From the NCBI GenBank assembly GCA_030645495.1, contig JAUSLV010000004.1, forward strand, positions 1 through 64,000: 64,000 bases of DNA, in the 5' to 3' direction. The position numbers and the translations under genes were made by a program. Positions within the stretch are counted from its first letter, which is position 1. Each line of letters begins with the position of its first letter. This DNA comes from Actinomycetota bacterium (GTDB taxonomy: Bacteria; Actinomycetota; Acidimicrobiia; Acidimicrobiales; Ilumatobacteraceae). Below are positions 1 through 12,275 of this stretch, one piece after another. The notes beneath the pieces are model-generated. The model did no database searches and was not told where the DNA came from. It saw nothing but the letters and a program-made list of their open reading frames with translations.

Positions 1-4682
<4,682 letters not shown>

Positions 4683-4688
4683 ACAATC

Positions 4689-4704
4689 GCTCGTGCTTGC
4701 TCTG
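4689..4704 (+). promoter_or_regulatory. Right arm of the pre-23S processing stem
   Basis: Exact reverse complement of 1603-1618 (gctcgtgcttgctctg), located six bases after the mature 23S end. Together the arms form the long helix expected for RNase III cleavage of the rRNA precursor. It sits in the short 23S-5S spacer, which holds no other feature I recognise. Confidence 0.8.
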
Positions 4705-4770
4705 GAGTCCTTGGAGGGCTGCCGTCTCTGTTCCCGTAGGGGAAGGAGATGGCGCATCCTTGACAATAGA

Positions 4771-4888
<118 letters not shown>

Positions 4889-4896
4889 TTCGCACT

Positions 4897-4942
4897 CGAA
4901 GCCCCATCCCTCGCGAGAGGAATGGGGCTTCGGGTATTTTTC
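4897..4942 (+). terminator. Rho-independent terminator of the rRNA operon
   Basis: A perfect 11-bp stem, cgaagccccat (4897-4907) with atggggcttcg (4922-4932), encloses a 14-base loop. It is followed by gggtatttttc. The strong GC stem with a short T run eight bases after 5S is a classical intrinsic terminator. Confidence 0.92.
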
Positions 4943-4973
4943 GACCCTGTGGGCTGTTCGCCTGCAGGCCACC

Positions 4974-5003
4974 GTCGGTTAACACCGACTTCGCTCGTAG
5001 GAT
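4974..5003 (+). promoter_or_regulatory. Promoter with overlapping dyad upstream of the TPR protein gene
   Basis: A -10-like hexamer taggat (4998-5003) lies nine bases before the ATG at 5013. Upstream, gtcggt (4974-4979) and accgac (4984-4989) form a 6-bp inverted repeat around taac, placed where a -35 element would be. It looks like a promoter with an operator, but no -35 consensus is convincing and no regulator is linked. Confidence 0.45.
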
Positions 5004-5012
5004 CGAATCCCT

Positions 5013-6581
5013 ATGCCGTCAGACCAGCGACGCCCCTCATCCGACTCATCCGGCCGACCGCCCGCTGGCGGTCGCTCCGGCGGCCGGCCGACCGGTCGGG
5101 CGGGAACAGCACGCGGCGGCGGGGCGCAAGGTGGAGCGCGCTCCGGCGCTCCTCGCTCGGGTGCTCCTCGCTCGGGTGCTCCTCGCCGTCCCGACGCCGT
5201 TGGCGAGCGGCGCTCCGACGCACCCTCGTACAACCGCAGCGGTAGCAGCCGAACTGCGGGTCCTCGTCGCACCGATGGTCAGAGCGCCGGCAGGGGCGAG
5301 GGCCGCGGCGACAGCCGCGCCGAACCGCGTGGCTACGGCCGCCCGCGCCCCGAGCGCCGTGATCCTCGCGAGGATGCCGGCATCGAGCGTCCCGCACGTG
5401 CGGCCGGGGAGCGTTCGTACGGTGCGCGCCCGAGTGCACCTCGGTCGGGGCCCACTCGGTCCGCTGGGGCTGGTCGGCCCGCTGGCGACCGCCCGGATCG
5501 TGGCCAGTGGCAGGACCGCGGCGATCGCCCGTCGCGCGGCCCGCGCCCCGATGGCGCCCGCCCCAACGCGCGACCCTCCGGCGACCGCCCGGATCGTGGG
5601 CAGTGGCAGGACCGCAGCGATCGGCCGTCGCGTGGCTCCCGCCCCGATGGTGATCGGCCGTCGCGTGGCGCCCGCCCCGATGGCGGCCGAAGTGGCGGCT
5701 ACGCGGGCGGCCGGTCTGGTGGGCGCAGCGACGGCCGCGTCGCGCCGCGTCGTGTCGAGCGTCCGTTCACCGAGGCCGAGCGCCGCTCGAAGGAGATCAA
5801 GGCCACGCGTGGGCCGAAGCCCGAGCGCGAGCCGGTGCAGCCACCGGCGTGGGAGCGCGAGCAGTGGATCGATGAAGGTTCGTTGCGCGACGAGGCCACT
5901 GCCGCCGCGCAGCGAGCAGCGGCGACGCCCGCTCGTCAACGAAAGGACCCCGAGCTGTCACCCGAGGTAGCCGAGGAACTGCAGCGAGTGGCGCCTGCGG
6001 GACGCACGATCCGTTACCAGGAACGGCTCACCTCTGCTGCCGATGCGCTGGATCGTGGCCGGTTTGCCGACGCCCGGCGGATGGTGCAGCCGGTGTTGCG
6101 CGATCTGCCCGACATGGCGTTCGGACACGAGATCGCCGGGCTAGCTCTGTACCGGCTGGGCCAATGGCGCAAGGCCGCAGCCGAGTTGGAGATCGCGCGT
6201 CAACTCGACCGCACGATGAACCACCACCCGGTGCTGGCCGACTGCTATCGGGCGCTGAAGCGTTACCACGACGTCGACAACCTGTGGGTCGAATTGCGCG
6301 ATGCATCGCCGACGCCGGCGTTGCTGTCCGAGGGTCGGATCGTGGCTGCTGGAGCGCTGGCCGATCGAGGCGACCTCGCCGGTGCACTGAAGCTGATGGC
6401 GAAGGCGATGGAGGTGCCGAAGAAGGTGCGCGACCATCACCTGCGCCAGTGGTACGTGCTCGGCGATCTGTTCGACCGCTCGGGCGACGTGATCAAGGCC
6501 CGCCGCTACTTCTCGCTGGTCGCCGAGAACGACCACGAGTTCGCCGATGTGGCGGATCGGCTGCGTTCGCTGGGCCGCTGA
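5013..6581 (+). CDS. Arg/Gly/Pro-rich protein with C-terminal TPR-like domain
   Basis: A 522-residue protein in two parts. Residues 1 to about 260 are low-complexity and rich in Arg, Gly, Pro, Ser and Asp, with RSGAP repeats and a repeated unit around DRPDRGQWQDR. Residues about 310-522 are helical and TPR-like: alternating A-L-R-G pattern, for example GRFADARRMVQPVL, LYRLGQWRKAAAELEIA and RSGDVIKARRYFSLVAEN. The basic RG-rich part resembles RGG-type RNA-binding tails; the TPR part suggests protein contacts. Neither gives a defined function, and location just after the rRNA operon is only suggestive. Another frame stays open over the repeat region because of base composition; this frame is chosen because it runs into the ordered domain. 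Confidence 0.75.
   Translation: MPSDQRRPSSDSSGRPPAGGRSGGRPTGRAGTARGGGAQGGARSGAPRSGAPRSGAPRRPDAVGERRSDAPSYNRSGSSRTAGPRRTDGQSAGRGEGRGDSRAEPRGYGRPRPERRDPREDAGIERPARAAGERSYGARPSAPRSGPTRSAGAGRPAGDRPDRGQWQDRGDRPSRGPRPDGARPNARPSGDRPDRGQWQDRSDRPSRGSRPDGDRPSRGARPDGGRSGGYAGGRSGGRSDGRVAPRRVERPFTEAERRSKEIKATRGPKPEREPVQPPAWEREQWIDEGSLRDEATAAAQRAAATPARQRKDPELSPEVAEELQRVAPAGRTIRYQERLTSAADALDRGRFADARRMVQPVLRDLPDMAFGHEIAGLALYRLGQWRKAAAELEIARQLDRTMNHHPVLADCYRALKRYHDVDNLWVELRDASPTPALLSEGRIVAAGALADRGDLAGALKLMAKAMEVPKKVRDHHLRQWYVLGDLFDRSGDVIKARRYFSLVAENDHEFADVADRLRSLGR
5145..5189 (+). repeat. Three tandem 15-bp units coding for GAPRS
   Basis: Units start at 5145, 5160 and 5175 with consensus ggtgctcctcgctcg; the third is diverged at its end. 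They lie in frame inside the 5013 gene and encode successive Gly-Ala-Pro-Arg-Ser repeats. Such units can change copy number by slippage without a frameshift. Confidence 0.85.
5484..5690 (+). repeat. In-frame 96-bp imperfect repeat of the RG-rich domain
   Basis: The segment starting at 5484 is closely repeated at 5580 (period 96 bases, 32 codons), encoding GDRPDRGQWQDR followed by DRPSRG and RPDG blocks. After the second copy, shorter 33-base DRPSRG-x-RPDG units continue. Internal duplication of the low-complexity domain of the 5013 gene. Confidence 0.75.
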
Positions 6582-6649
6582 CCCCGGGGCCCACGCTCAC
6601 CGTGTGAGACCCCCGGCGTAGTGTGCGGGTGCTTCCCCCAGACGAAGTA

Positions 6650-6670
6650 CGGCTCGCTCGTCGCGAGCCG
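6650..6670 (+). promoter_or_regulatory. Stem-loop in the leader of the SSB-like gene
   Basis: Perfect 8-bp stem cggctcgc (6650-6657) with gcgagccg (6663-6670) around a 5-base loop, no T run. It lies 20 bases before the ATG at 6691, just ahead of the ribosome-binding site ggaggg. It could be an mRNA leader structure or a protein-binding dyad; nothing in the sequence decides. Confidence 0.5.
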
Positions 6671-6690
6671 CGTCCACGTGGAGGGAAAGC

Positions 6691-7032
6691 ATGAACGTCG
6701 TCGTCCTGCAGGGTGTGCTCAGCAGCGCACCGGTCTGTCGGCAGCTCGCGTCGGGGGCGGTGGTGGTCTCGCTCGAGCTCACCACTCCCACCGAGAGCGG
6801 CCAGGCCTCGGTGCCGATCGCCTGGTTCGACCCACCCACAGAGGTCACCTGGGCGCCCGGTGACGAGTTGGTGGTGGTCGGCACCGTGCGCCGCCGGTTC
6901 TTCCGTAGCGGTGGCATCACGCAGAGCCGCACCGAGGTGGTGGCGACAGCGGTGCTGCCGATAGCCAAGCGCCGTCTGGTGCGCGCCGCACTTGCTCGTG
7001 CTGGTTCCTCGCTGCAACCGGCCGGCGTGTGA
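6691..7032 (+). CDS. Single-stranded DNA-binding protein-like (OB-fold)
   Basis: A short 113-residue protein whose start MNVVVLQGVLSSAPVCRQL and alternating beta pattern (VVVSLELTTP, SVPIAWFDPP, GDELVVVGTVRRRFF, RTEVVATAVLP) match the OB-fold of SSB proteins. It lacks the acidic, flexible C-terminal tail that SSB uses to recruit partners, so it is probably an accessory paralogue rather than the main replication SSB. The ATG follows a good ribosome-binding site (ggaggg, about eight bases upstream). It stands alone and converges on the aldolase gene. Function in repair or as a nucleic-acid-binding regulator is inference. Confidence 0.75.
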   Translation: MNVVVLQGVLSSAPVCRQLASGAVVVSLELTTPTESGQASVPIAWFDPPTEVTWAPGDELVVVGTVRRRFFRSGGITQSRTEVVATAVLPIAKRRLVRAALARAGSSLQPAGV

Positions 7033-7057
7033 CCCGTGTGGGGAGTCAGCGGTTCGG

Positions 7058-8134
7058 TCAGCCGAGGGTGTTCAGGCACCCCAGCTCGGCGAATGCCTGC
7101 TCGAGCCGCGTCACGAACGCGCTTTCGCCGGCCCGCAACCACTGGCGCGGGTCGTAGTACTTCTTGTTCGGCGCATCGGCGCCCTTGGGGTTGCCCAGCT
7201 GGCCCTGCAGGTAGTCGTGGTGCTCCTGCTCGTACTGGCGAATGCCGTCCCACAGCGCCCACTGCAGATCGGTGTCGAGGTTCATCTTCACCACGCCGTA
7301 CGAGATCGCCTCCGCGATCTCTGCCGGGCTGCTGCCCGACCCACCGTGGAACACGAAGCTCACCGGATTGGCGCTGGCGCCGTGCTTGGCCTGGATGAAC
7401 TGCTGCGACGCCTGCAGGATGGCGGGCTTCAGCACCACGTTGCCGGGCTTGTACACGCCATGCACATTGCCGAACGCGGCGGCGATGGTGAACCTGTCGC
7501 TGACTGCGCTGAGGCGCTCGTAGGCGTAGTTCACTTCCTCGGGCTTGCTGTACAGGTCGCTCTGGTCGGCGTCGCTGTTGTCGACTCCGTCCTCCTCGCC
7601 ACCGGTGATGCCCAGTTCGATCTCGAGGGTCATGCCCAGCTTCGACATGCGCTCCAAGTAGCGCACGCAGATGTCGAGGTTCTCCTCGATCGGCTCCTCG
7701 GAGAGGTCGAGCATGTGCGAGCTGTACAGCGGTGCACCGGTGCGGGCGAAGTGCTCTTCGCCGGCGTCGAGCAGGCCGTCGATCCACCCCAGCTTGTCCT
7801 TGGCGCAGTGGTCGGTGTGCAGGATGACTCGGGCGTTGTAGGCCTTGGCCAGGGCGTGCACATGGTGCGCGGCGGCGATCGAGCCGGCCACCGCGGCAGC
7901 ATCGCCCTTCACCCCGATGCCTTTGCCACCCACGAAGGCGCCGCCGCCGTGCGAGAATTGCACGATCACCGGGCTGTTCACCTTGGCCGCGGTCTCCATG
8001 ACCGCGTTCATGGTGTTGCTGCCGGTGCAGTTGGCGGCCGGCAACGCGAATTTGCGCTCCTTGGCCAACGCGAACACGGCGGAGACGGCGTCGCCGGTGA
8101 GGACGCCTGCGGGGAAGTCAGATGAAGCAGTCAC
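7058..8134 (-). CDS. fbaA: Class II fructose-1,6-bisphosphate aldolase
   Basis: 358 residues, the usual size of the FbaA-type class II aldolases that interconvert fructose-1,6-bisphosphate with dihydroxyacetone phosphate and glyceraldehyde-3-phosphate in glycolysis and gluconeogenesis. Family motifs are clear: the N-terminal NTMNAVMETAAKVNSPVIVQ block, HTDHCAKDK with the metal and catalytic residues, ELGITGGEEDGVDN, and FHGGSGSS for phosphate binding. Start is GTG at 8134, seven bases after a -10-like hexamer (tagagt on the minus strand, 8147-8142), so the transcript may be leaderless. It follows the DUF1015 gene on the same strand by 20 bases and may also be read from there. Confidence 0.96.
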   Translation of the reverse strand: MTASSDFPAGVLTGDAVSAVFALAKERKFALPAANCTGSNTMNAVMETAAKVNSPVIVQFSHGGGAFVGGKGIGVKGDAAAVAGSIAAAHHVHALAKAYNARVILHTDHCAKDKLGWIDGLLDAGEEHFARTGAPLYSSHMLDLSEEPIEENLDICVRYLERMSKLGMTLEIELGITGGEEDGVDNSDADQSDLYSKPEEVNYAYERLSAVSDRFTIAAAFGNVHGVYKPGNVVLKPAILQASQQFIQAKHGASANPVSFVFHGGSGSSPAEIAEAISYGVVKMNLDTDLQWALWDGIRQYEQEHHDYLQGQLGNPKGADAPNKKYYDPRQWLRAGESAFVTRLEQAFAELGCLNTLG

Positions 8135-8141
8135 GCCCCCG

Positions 8142-8147
8142 ACTCTA
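8142..8147 (-). promoter_or_regulatory. Leaderless-type -10 element for fbaA
   Basis: On the minus strand tagagt ends seven bases before the GTG at 8134; no Shine-Dalgarno sequence lies between. Spacing fits a transcription start at or next to the start codon. Confidence 0.5.
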
Positions 8148-8154
8148 ACCCTCG

Positions 8155-9342
8155 TCAGTCCAGCGGTCGAAGTACGAGCCCGGTGCGCAGCTTCGGAGTG
8201 AAGAACGTGCTCTTCGGTGGCATCAGCAGGCGTTCGTCGGCGGTGCGCCGGATCTCGGTGATGCTGGTGGGGCGGATCAGCACGCCCACACCGGCTTCGC
8301 CGGCGGCCACTCGCTGCACCACGTGCTGCACACCGTGCTGGTAGGTGACGTCAGGGTCGTGATCGCGCAGCGCGTGTTCGAGGTAGGCGCCGTCGAGTGC
8401 ACGCACGTCGGCGAACGCGGCCGGCTTCGGCGTCAGCCACACGCCGGTGCCGTCGGGGCGAACCATGCAGAGCGCACCTCGGCGCACGACCTCGGTGGCG
8501 AACGCCGGCATCACCGGGCCGGCCTCGGCCACCTCGAAGTAGGGGCTCAGCCATTGCAGCAGACCCTTGGGGGTCAGGCCGCTGTACAGCCGGTGGATCG
8601 CATCGATGCTGAGCTGCTCGTCCACGAGTTCGGCGACGTAGGTGAGGGTCAGTTCCGCTCCCGAGCCGGGACGGCCGGCGGCGCGCAGTTCGTCGCGGAA
8701 CGTGCGGCTGATGGCGTAGCGGTGGTGGCCGTCGGCGATCAGCACGGGGTTGGCGCCGACGGCCGACGCGATGGCGGCGATGCGCGCCGGATCAGTGACC
8801 CGTTCGACCGTGTGCAGCACCCCCTGCTCGTCGTGGCACCTGCCGACCTCCTCGGCCGGATCGCGCAGCAGATCGGTGAGGCCGGCAGTGAGTGAGAGAC
8901 CCCACACGGGGGAGAGGTTGGTGTTGGTGGAGCGGGTGAGGTCGAGACGGTCGCTCTTCGCCTTCGGGGTGGTGCGCTCGTGCGGCAGCACGCCATCGGC
9001 CCCCTCGTCCACGACTTCCAAGGCCCCCAGCACGCCCACCGTCTCGCGAGTGGCACCCGACTCGTCGGTGAAGCGCATGCGGTAGAGCGTGAACGTCGGG
9101 GCGGCATCGCGCACGAGCGCTCCCTCGGCAACCCACGCGGTCAGCCGGGCGGCGGCCAGTGTGTAGCGCTCGGGCCCATCGGTGTCGCGAGGAACGTCGA
9201 CGGCGACGATGTTGCGCGGGTGGCGCGCGAGCAGCGCATCGACATCCGCAGCGGACAACACGTCGTAGGGCGGGGCAGCGACATCGTCGAGCGGGAGGGT
9301 GGGCGCGTAGCGCAGAGCGGCGAACGGTTCGAAGCGGGGCAC
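8155..9342 (-). CDS. DUF1015 family protein
   Basis: About 395 residues matching the DUF1015 family (once labelled SerC-like). Recognisable segments are PRFEPFAALRY at the start, the AAPPYDVLS block near residue 25, VLPHERTTPKAKSDRLDL, and VLIADGHHRYAISRTFRDEL with the family's conserved D-G-H-H-R. The biochemical role of the family is not established, so none is claimed. A longer frame reaches 9405, but it would read through an 8-bp inverted repeat. GTG 9342, just ahead of the conserved start, is preferred; GTG 9348 is an alternative. It is divergent from the HAD gene and lies upstream of fbaA. Confidence 0.85.
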   Translation of the reverse strand: MPRFEPFAALRYAPTLPLDDVAAPPYDVLSAADVDALLARHPRNIVAVDVPRDTDGPERYTLAAARLTAWVAEGALVRDAAPTFTLYRMRFTDESGATRETVGVLGALEVVDEGADGVLPHERTTPKAKSDRLDLTRSTNTNLSPVWGLSLTAGLTDLLRDPAEEVGRCHDEQGVLHTVERVTDPARIAAIASAVGANPVLIADGHHRYAISRTFRDELRAAGRPGSGAELTLTYVAELVDEQLSIDAIHRLYSGLTPKGLLQWLSPYFEVAEAGPVMPAFATEVVRRGALCMVRPDGTGVWLTPKPAAFADVRALDGAYLEHALRDHDPDVTYQHGVQHVVQRVAAGEAGVGVLIRPTSITEIRRTADERLLMPPKSTFFTPKLRTGLVLRPLD

Positions 9343-9350
9343 CTGCACAG

Positions 9351-9371
9351 GTTGGCACTTCTCGTGCCAAC
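9351..9371. promoter_or_regulatory. Inverted repeat between divergent genes
   Basis: Perfect 8-bp arms gttggcac (9351-9358) and gtgccaac (9364-9371) around ttctc. It sits in the 40-base gap between the DUF1015 start (9342) and the HAD start (9383). A dyad in a divergent promoter suggests a shared operator. It is not the CIRCE element, whose spacer is nine bases. Confidence 0.5.
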
Positions 9372-9382
9372 ATGGCCAGACC

Positions 9383-10180
9383 ATGAGTGCCGATGCTGTT
9401 CCCACTGCTGTTCTCTGCGATCTCGACGGTGTGGTGTGGTTGTCGCACCAGCCGATCCCCGGCTCGGTCGAGGCGATTGCCCGCCTCCGCGCCGCGGGTC
9501 ATCGGGTGCTGTTCGTCACCAACAACTCGGCGGCCAAGGTGGAGGACCAGGAGGCCGCGCTCGAGCGGATCGGCGTCCCTGCGATCGGCGACGTGTTGAC
9601 CTCGGCGCGGGCCGCAGCGCTGCTCCTGCAGCCTGGCGAGCGGGCGTTGGTGTGCGGCGGCGCGGGTGTGGTGCAGGCGCTGGATCGCCGCGGCGTCAGC
9701 TGCATCAGCCACGACGACGTGGACAATGGTGAGCGCGTCGACGCGGTGGTGGTTGGCCTGCACCGCACGTTCGACTATCACGTGTTGGCTCGCGCGGCGA
9801 AGGCGATCCGCCTGGGCGCGCGGCTGATCGGCACCAACGACGATGCCACCTACCCGACGCCCGAGGGGCCGATCCCTGGCGGAGGGTCGATTCTTGCCGC
9901 GGTGCAGACGGCGGCCGGCGTGCAGCCACAGGTGGCCGGCAAGCCGCACCGCGCGATGGCCGAGTTGGTGCGCCACGAGCTCGGCGCCGCTGCTGCACGG
10001 AGCGCGTTGATGGTGGGCGATCGGCCGAGCACCGATGGTCTGTTCGCTCGCACGCTCGGCTGTCGGTACGCACATGTCTGGAGCGGGGTCACCCCGCTGG
10101 GCACCATCATCGACCCTGTGCCCGACATGGTCGGGCTCGACCTGGCAGCTGTGGCCGACGCCGTTGTTACCGGCGGGTAG
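9383..10180 (+). CDS. HAD-superfamily (class IIA, NagD-like) sugar phosphatase
   Basis: 265 residues with the HAD signature motifs: DLDGVVW near residue 13 (nucleophile Asp and acid/base Asp), FVTNNSA near 45, the NagD-type cap domain in the middle, AGKPHRAM with the motif III Lys, and MVGDRPSTDGLFA with the motif IV acids. Class IIA members hydrolyse small phosphorylated metabolites, such as 4-nitrophenyl phosphate in vitro; the natural substrate cannot be read from sequence. The tlyA-nadK-recN group follows. A HAD gene at this position is also known upstream of tlyA in Mycobacterium, which supports old linkage. Confidence 0.88.
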   Translation: MSADAVPTAVLCDLDGVVWLSHQPIPGSVEAIARLRAAGHRVLFVTNNSAAKVEDQEAALERIGVPAIGDVLTSARAAALLLQPGERALVCGGAGVVQALDRRGVSCISHDDVDNGERVDAVVVGLHRTFDYHVLARAAKAIRLGARLIGTNDDATYPTPEGPIPGGGSILAAVQTAAGVQPQVAGKPHRAMAELVRHELGAAAARSALMVGDRPSTDGLFARTLGCRYAHVWSGVTPLGTIIDPVPDMVGLDLAAVADAVVTGG

Positions 10181-10189
10181 CAGGAGGAG

Positions 10190-10195
10190 TAGACT
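10190..10195 (+). promoter_or_regulatory. Leaderless-type -10 element for the phasin-like gene
   Basis: tagact ends six bases before the ATG at 10202. The purine stretch aggagga just upstream sits too far away and overlaps the promoter, so it is unlikely to act as a ribosome-binding site. Confidence 0.5.
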
Positions 10196-10201
10196 GCACA
10201 C

Positions 10202-10654
10202 ATGACTGGATCACCTCTCCTCAAGCGGATGCTCGACGCCGGCGTGCAGTTCACCGAGACGTCGCAAGAGCAAGCCGAGAAGCTCGTCAAGGAATTCGTC
10301 AAGGCCGGCCAGGCCCGACGCAAGGACAGCGAAGAACTGGTGCGCACGGTGGTCGAGCGTGGTCGTACCGCCAGCGAGCACCTGGTCGCCACGGTGCAGG
10401 CCGAACTCAACAAGCAGCTCGGTCGCTTCGCCGGCCGTCTCGACGAGCTCGAGGCCCGCGTCGAGGACCTCGCCAAGCGTCTCGGCCTGCCCAGCAAGCC
10501 GGCCAAGAAGGCTTCGGCGAAGAAGGCTGCGCCCACCACGCAAACCCCGGTGAAGAAGGTGGCACTGGCCAAGAAGGCTCCCGCGAAGAAGGCTCCGGCC
10601 AAGAAGGCTCCGGCCAAGAAGGCTCCGGCCAAGAAGGCCGCTCCCTCCGCGTGA
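10202..10654 (+). CDS. Phasin-like coiled-coil protein with Lys/Ala repeat tail
   Basis: 150 residues. The first 95 or so are amphipathic helix with heptad character ([40 protein letters not shown]), like the phasin/PhaF-type proteins found in actinobacteria. The rest is a histone-H1-like tail of repeated PAKKA units. Proteins of this layout bind polyhydroxyalkanoate granules, DNA or both; the basic tail is the visible reason to expect nucleic-acid binding. The ATG lies six bases after tagact, suggesting a leaderless message. The stop TGA overlaps the GTG of tlyA, so the two are translationally coupled. Confidence 0.75.
   Translation: MTGSPLLKRMLDAGVQFTETSQEQAEKLVKEFVKAGQARRKDSEELVRTVVERGRTASEHLVATVQAELNKQLGRFAGRLDELEARVEDLAKRLGLPSKPAKKASAKKAAPTTQTPVKKVALAKKAPAKKAPAKKAPAKKAPAKKAAPSA
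10571..10640 (+). repeat. Tandem 15-bp repeat coding for KKAPA
   Basis: Units start at 10571, 10586, 10601 and 10616 with consensus aagaaggctccggcc; a partial unit follows at 10631. They encode the Lys-Lys-Ala-Pro-Ala tail of the phasin-like protein. Copy number could vary in frame. Confidence 0.9.
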
Positions 10655-11415
10655 GTGCACCGCGTCGCCAGCGGCTCGACGCGGAAATGGTGCGTCGGCG
10701 GCTCGTGGACAGTCGCACAGAAGCCGCACGGGCGATCGACGCGGCGCGTGTTCTGGTGAACGGGGCGATCGCCGACAAGGCCTCGCGGCTGGTGCACGCC
10801 GGCGACGCCGTGGTGCTGACCGGCGCTCCCGCGCGCTTCGTCAGCCGCGGCGGCGAGAAGCTGGATGGCGCGCTGGCCACGCTGGGGTTGGATGTCAGTG
10901 GATGGCGCGTGCTCGACGCCGGTGCCAGTACTGGCGGGTTCACCGACTGCCTGCTGCAGCGCGGGGCTGCTCATGTGGTGGCCCTCGACGTGGGTCACGG
11001 CCAGCTGCACCCGCGGATCCGTGCGCACCCGCGTGTGACCGTGCTCGAACGGTGCCATGTCCGCACGGCGACTCCCGAGTCGATCGGCGGCTTGGTCGAC
11101 ATGGTGACCGCCGACCTGTCGTTCATCTCGATCACTCGTGTGCTCGACGCGCTCGTCGGTGCGTGCCGGCCGGGTGGCCATCTCGTGCTGCTGGTCAAGC
11201 CGCAGTTCGAGGCCGGCAAGGCCGAGGTGTCGCGCGGTCACGGTGTGATCACCGACCCACTGATCCACGAACGCGTCCGCGGCGAGGTGCACTCGGCGCT
11301 CGTGGAAAAAGGGTGCGACGTGGGTGGATGGGTGGATTCGCCGATCACCGGGGGTGACGGCAACCGTGAATTCCTTGTGCATGCCACCACGCCGCGGCAA
11401 GGATCACCCGAGTGA
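10651..11415 (+). CDS. tlyA: TlyA family 2'-O-ribose rRNA methyltransferase
   Basis: 254 residues: an S4 RNA-binding domain (about 3-65, with [17 protein letters not shown]) followed by an FtsJ/RrmJ-like Rossmann methyltransferase. The SAM site is [16 protein letters not shown]. The K-D-K-E residues of ribose 2'-O-methyltransferases can be assigned in [26 protein letters not shown] and NREFLVH. In mycobacteria TlyA methylates 16S and 23S rRNA and its loss gives capreomycin resistance; the same chemistry is expected here. Start is GTG 10651, overlapping the preceding TGA; its own TGA overlaps the nadK GTG. Confidence 0.94.
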   Translation: MSAPRRQRLDAEMVRRRLVDSRTEAARAIDAARVLVNGAIADKASRLVHAGDAVVLTGAPARFVSRGGEKLDGALATLGLDVSGWRVLDAGASTGGFTDCLLQRGAAHVVALDVGHGQLHPRIRAHPRVTVLERCHVRTATPESIGGLVDMVTADLSFISITRVLDALVGACRPGGHLVLLVKPQFEAGKAEVSRGHGVITDPLIHERVRGEVHSALVEKGCDVGGWVDSPITGGDGNREFLVHATTPRQGSPE

Positions 11416-12275
11416 GTTCCGTACTGCTGGTCGCCCATCACGAACGCGCCGAGGCGGCGGGCCTTGCTCGTTCGGCGGCCGCGTGGTTGCGCCACCACGA
11501 GCACGACGTGTGGGTGACGGCGGCCGACGGCGCCGCGCTCGGTCTCCACGACCTGGTGGCTCAGCGCGACCCGGCAACAGCCGACCTGGTGATCAGCCTT
11601 GGCGGTGACGGCACGATGCTGCGGGCGGTGCAGCTGCTCCAGGGCGCTGCCGTGCCCGTGATCGGCGTGAACGTCGGGTTGCTCGGCTATCTCACCGAGG
11701 TCGAGCCCGAGGCGCTGTCGCAGTCGCTCGAGCGGTGGTTCGCCGGCCCGACCGCCGGGCACTGGCAGATCGATGAGCGCATGCTGCTCGACGTGATGCT
11801 GTTCCGCAGCGATGGCTCGCCGGCCGGCACCTGGACAGCACTCAACGAGGGCGTCGTCGAGAAGCTCGAATCGGGCCATACGGTGCGGTTGCAGGTCAGC
11901 ATCGACGGCGCGCCGTTCACCTCGTACGCCGCCGACGGACTGATCCTGTCCACGCCCACCGGGTCGACGGCCTACTCGCTGTCCGCTCGTGGTCCAGTGC
12001 TCTCGCCGCGGATGCGCGCCGTGCTGCTGACCCCTGTGTCGCCGCACCAGCTGTTCGACCGCTCACTCGTGCTCGACCCGACCGAGGCCGTCGAGGTGGA
12101 GCTGCTCGGTCATCGCTCGGCAACGCTTTCGGTGGACGGCCAGCCGGCGGCGACAATGGCCGAAGGGGATAAGGTGACCGTCGCTCCGTCGGAGCAGGTG
12201 GCCCGGTTCGTCCGCTTCGGGGAGCGTCGGTTCCATCAGATTCTGAAGGCAAAGTTCGGGTTGACGGATCGCTGA
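11412..12275 (+). CDS. nadK: NAD kinase
   Basis: 287 residues, typical for bacterial NAD kinase, which phosphorylates NAD to NADP. The catalytic GGDGTML motif is at about 64-70. The second conserved block, ADGLILSTPTGSTAYSLSA, follows near residue 175, and the C-terminal beta-rich domain has LSVDGQPA. Start is GTG 11412 within a GTGA overlap with tlyA, and recN begins directly after its stop. tlyA-nadK-recN is a conserved actinobacterial gene group (M. tuberculosis Rv1694-Rv1696). Confidence 0.95.
   Translation: MSSVLLVAHHERAEAAGLARSAAAWLRHHEHDVWVTAADGAALGLHDLVAQRDPATADLVISLGGDGTMLRAVQLLQGAAVPVIGVNVGLLGYLTEVEPEALSQSLERWFAGPTAGHWQIDERMLLDVMLFRSDGSPAGTWTALNEGVVEKLESGHTVRLQVSIDGAPFTSYAADGLILSTPTGSTAYSLSARGPVLSPRMRAVLLTPVSPHQLFDRSLVLDPTEAVEVELLGHRSATLSVDGQPAATMAEGDKVTVAPSEQVARFVRFGERRFHQILKAKFGLTDR

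Noticed and set aside
5046-5970. Large open frames on both strands over the repeat region of the TPR gene
   Set aside because: They come from repetitive GC-rich codons read in other frames; none leads into a recognisable domain, while the 5013 frame does.
9352-9370. Sigma-54 or CIRCE reading of the ttggcac...gtgccaa repeat
   Set aside because: Spacing does not fit CIRCE (9-base spacer), and sigma-54 is not expected in actinobacteria; a simple operator dyad is a better reading.
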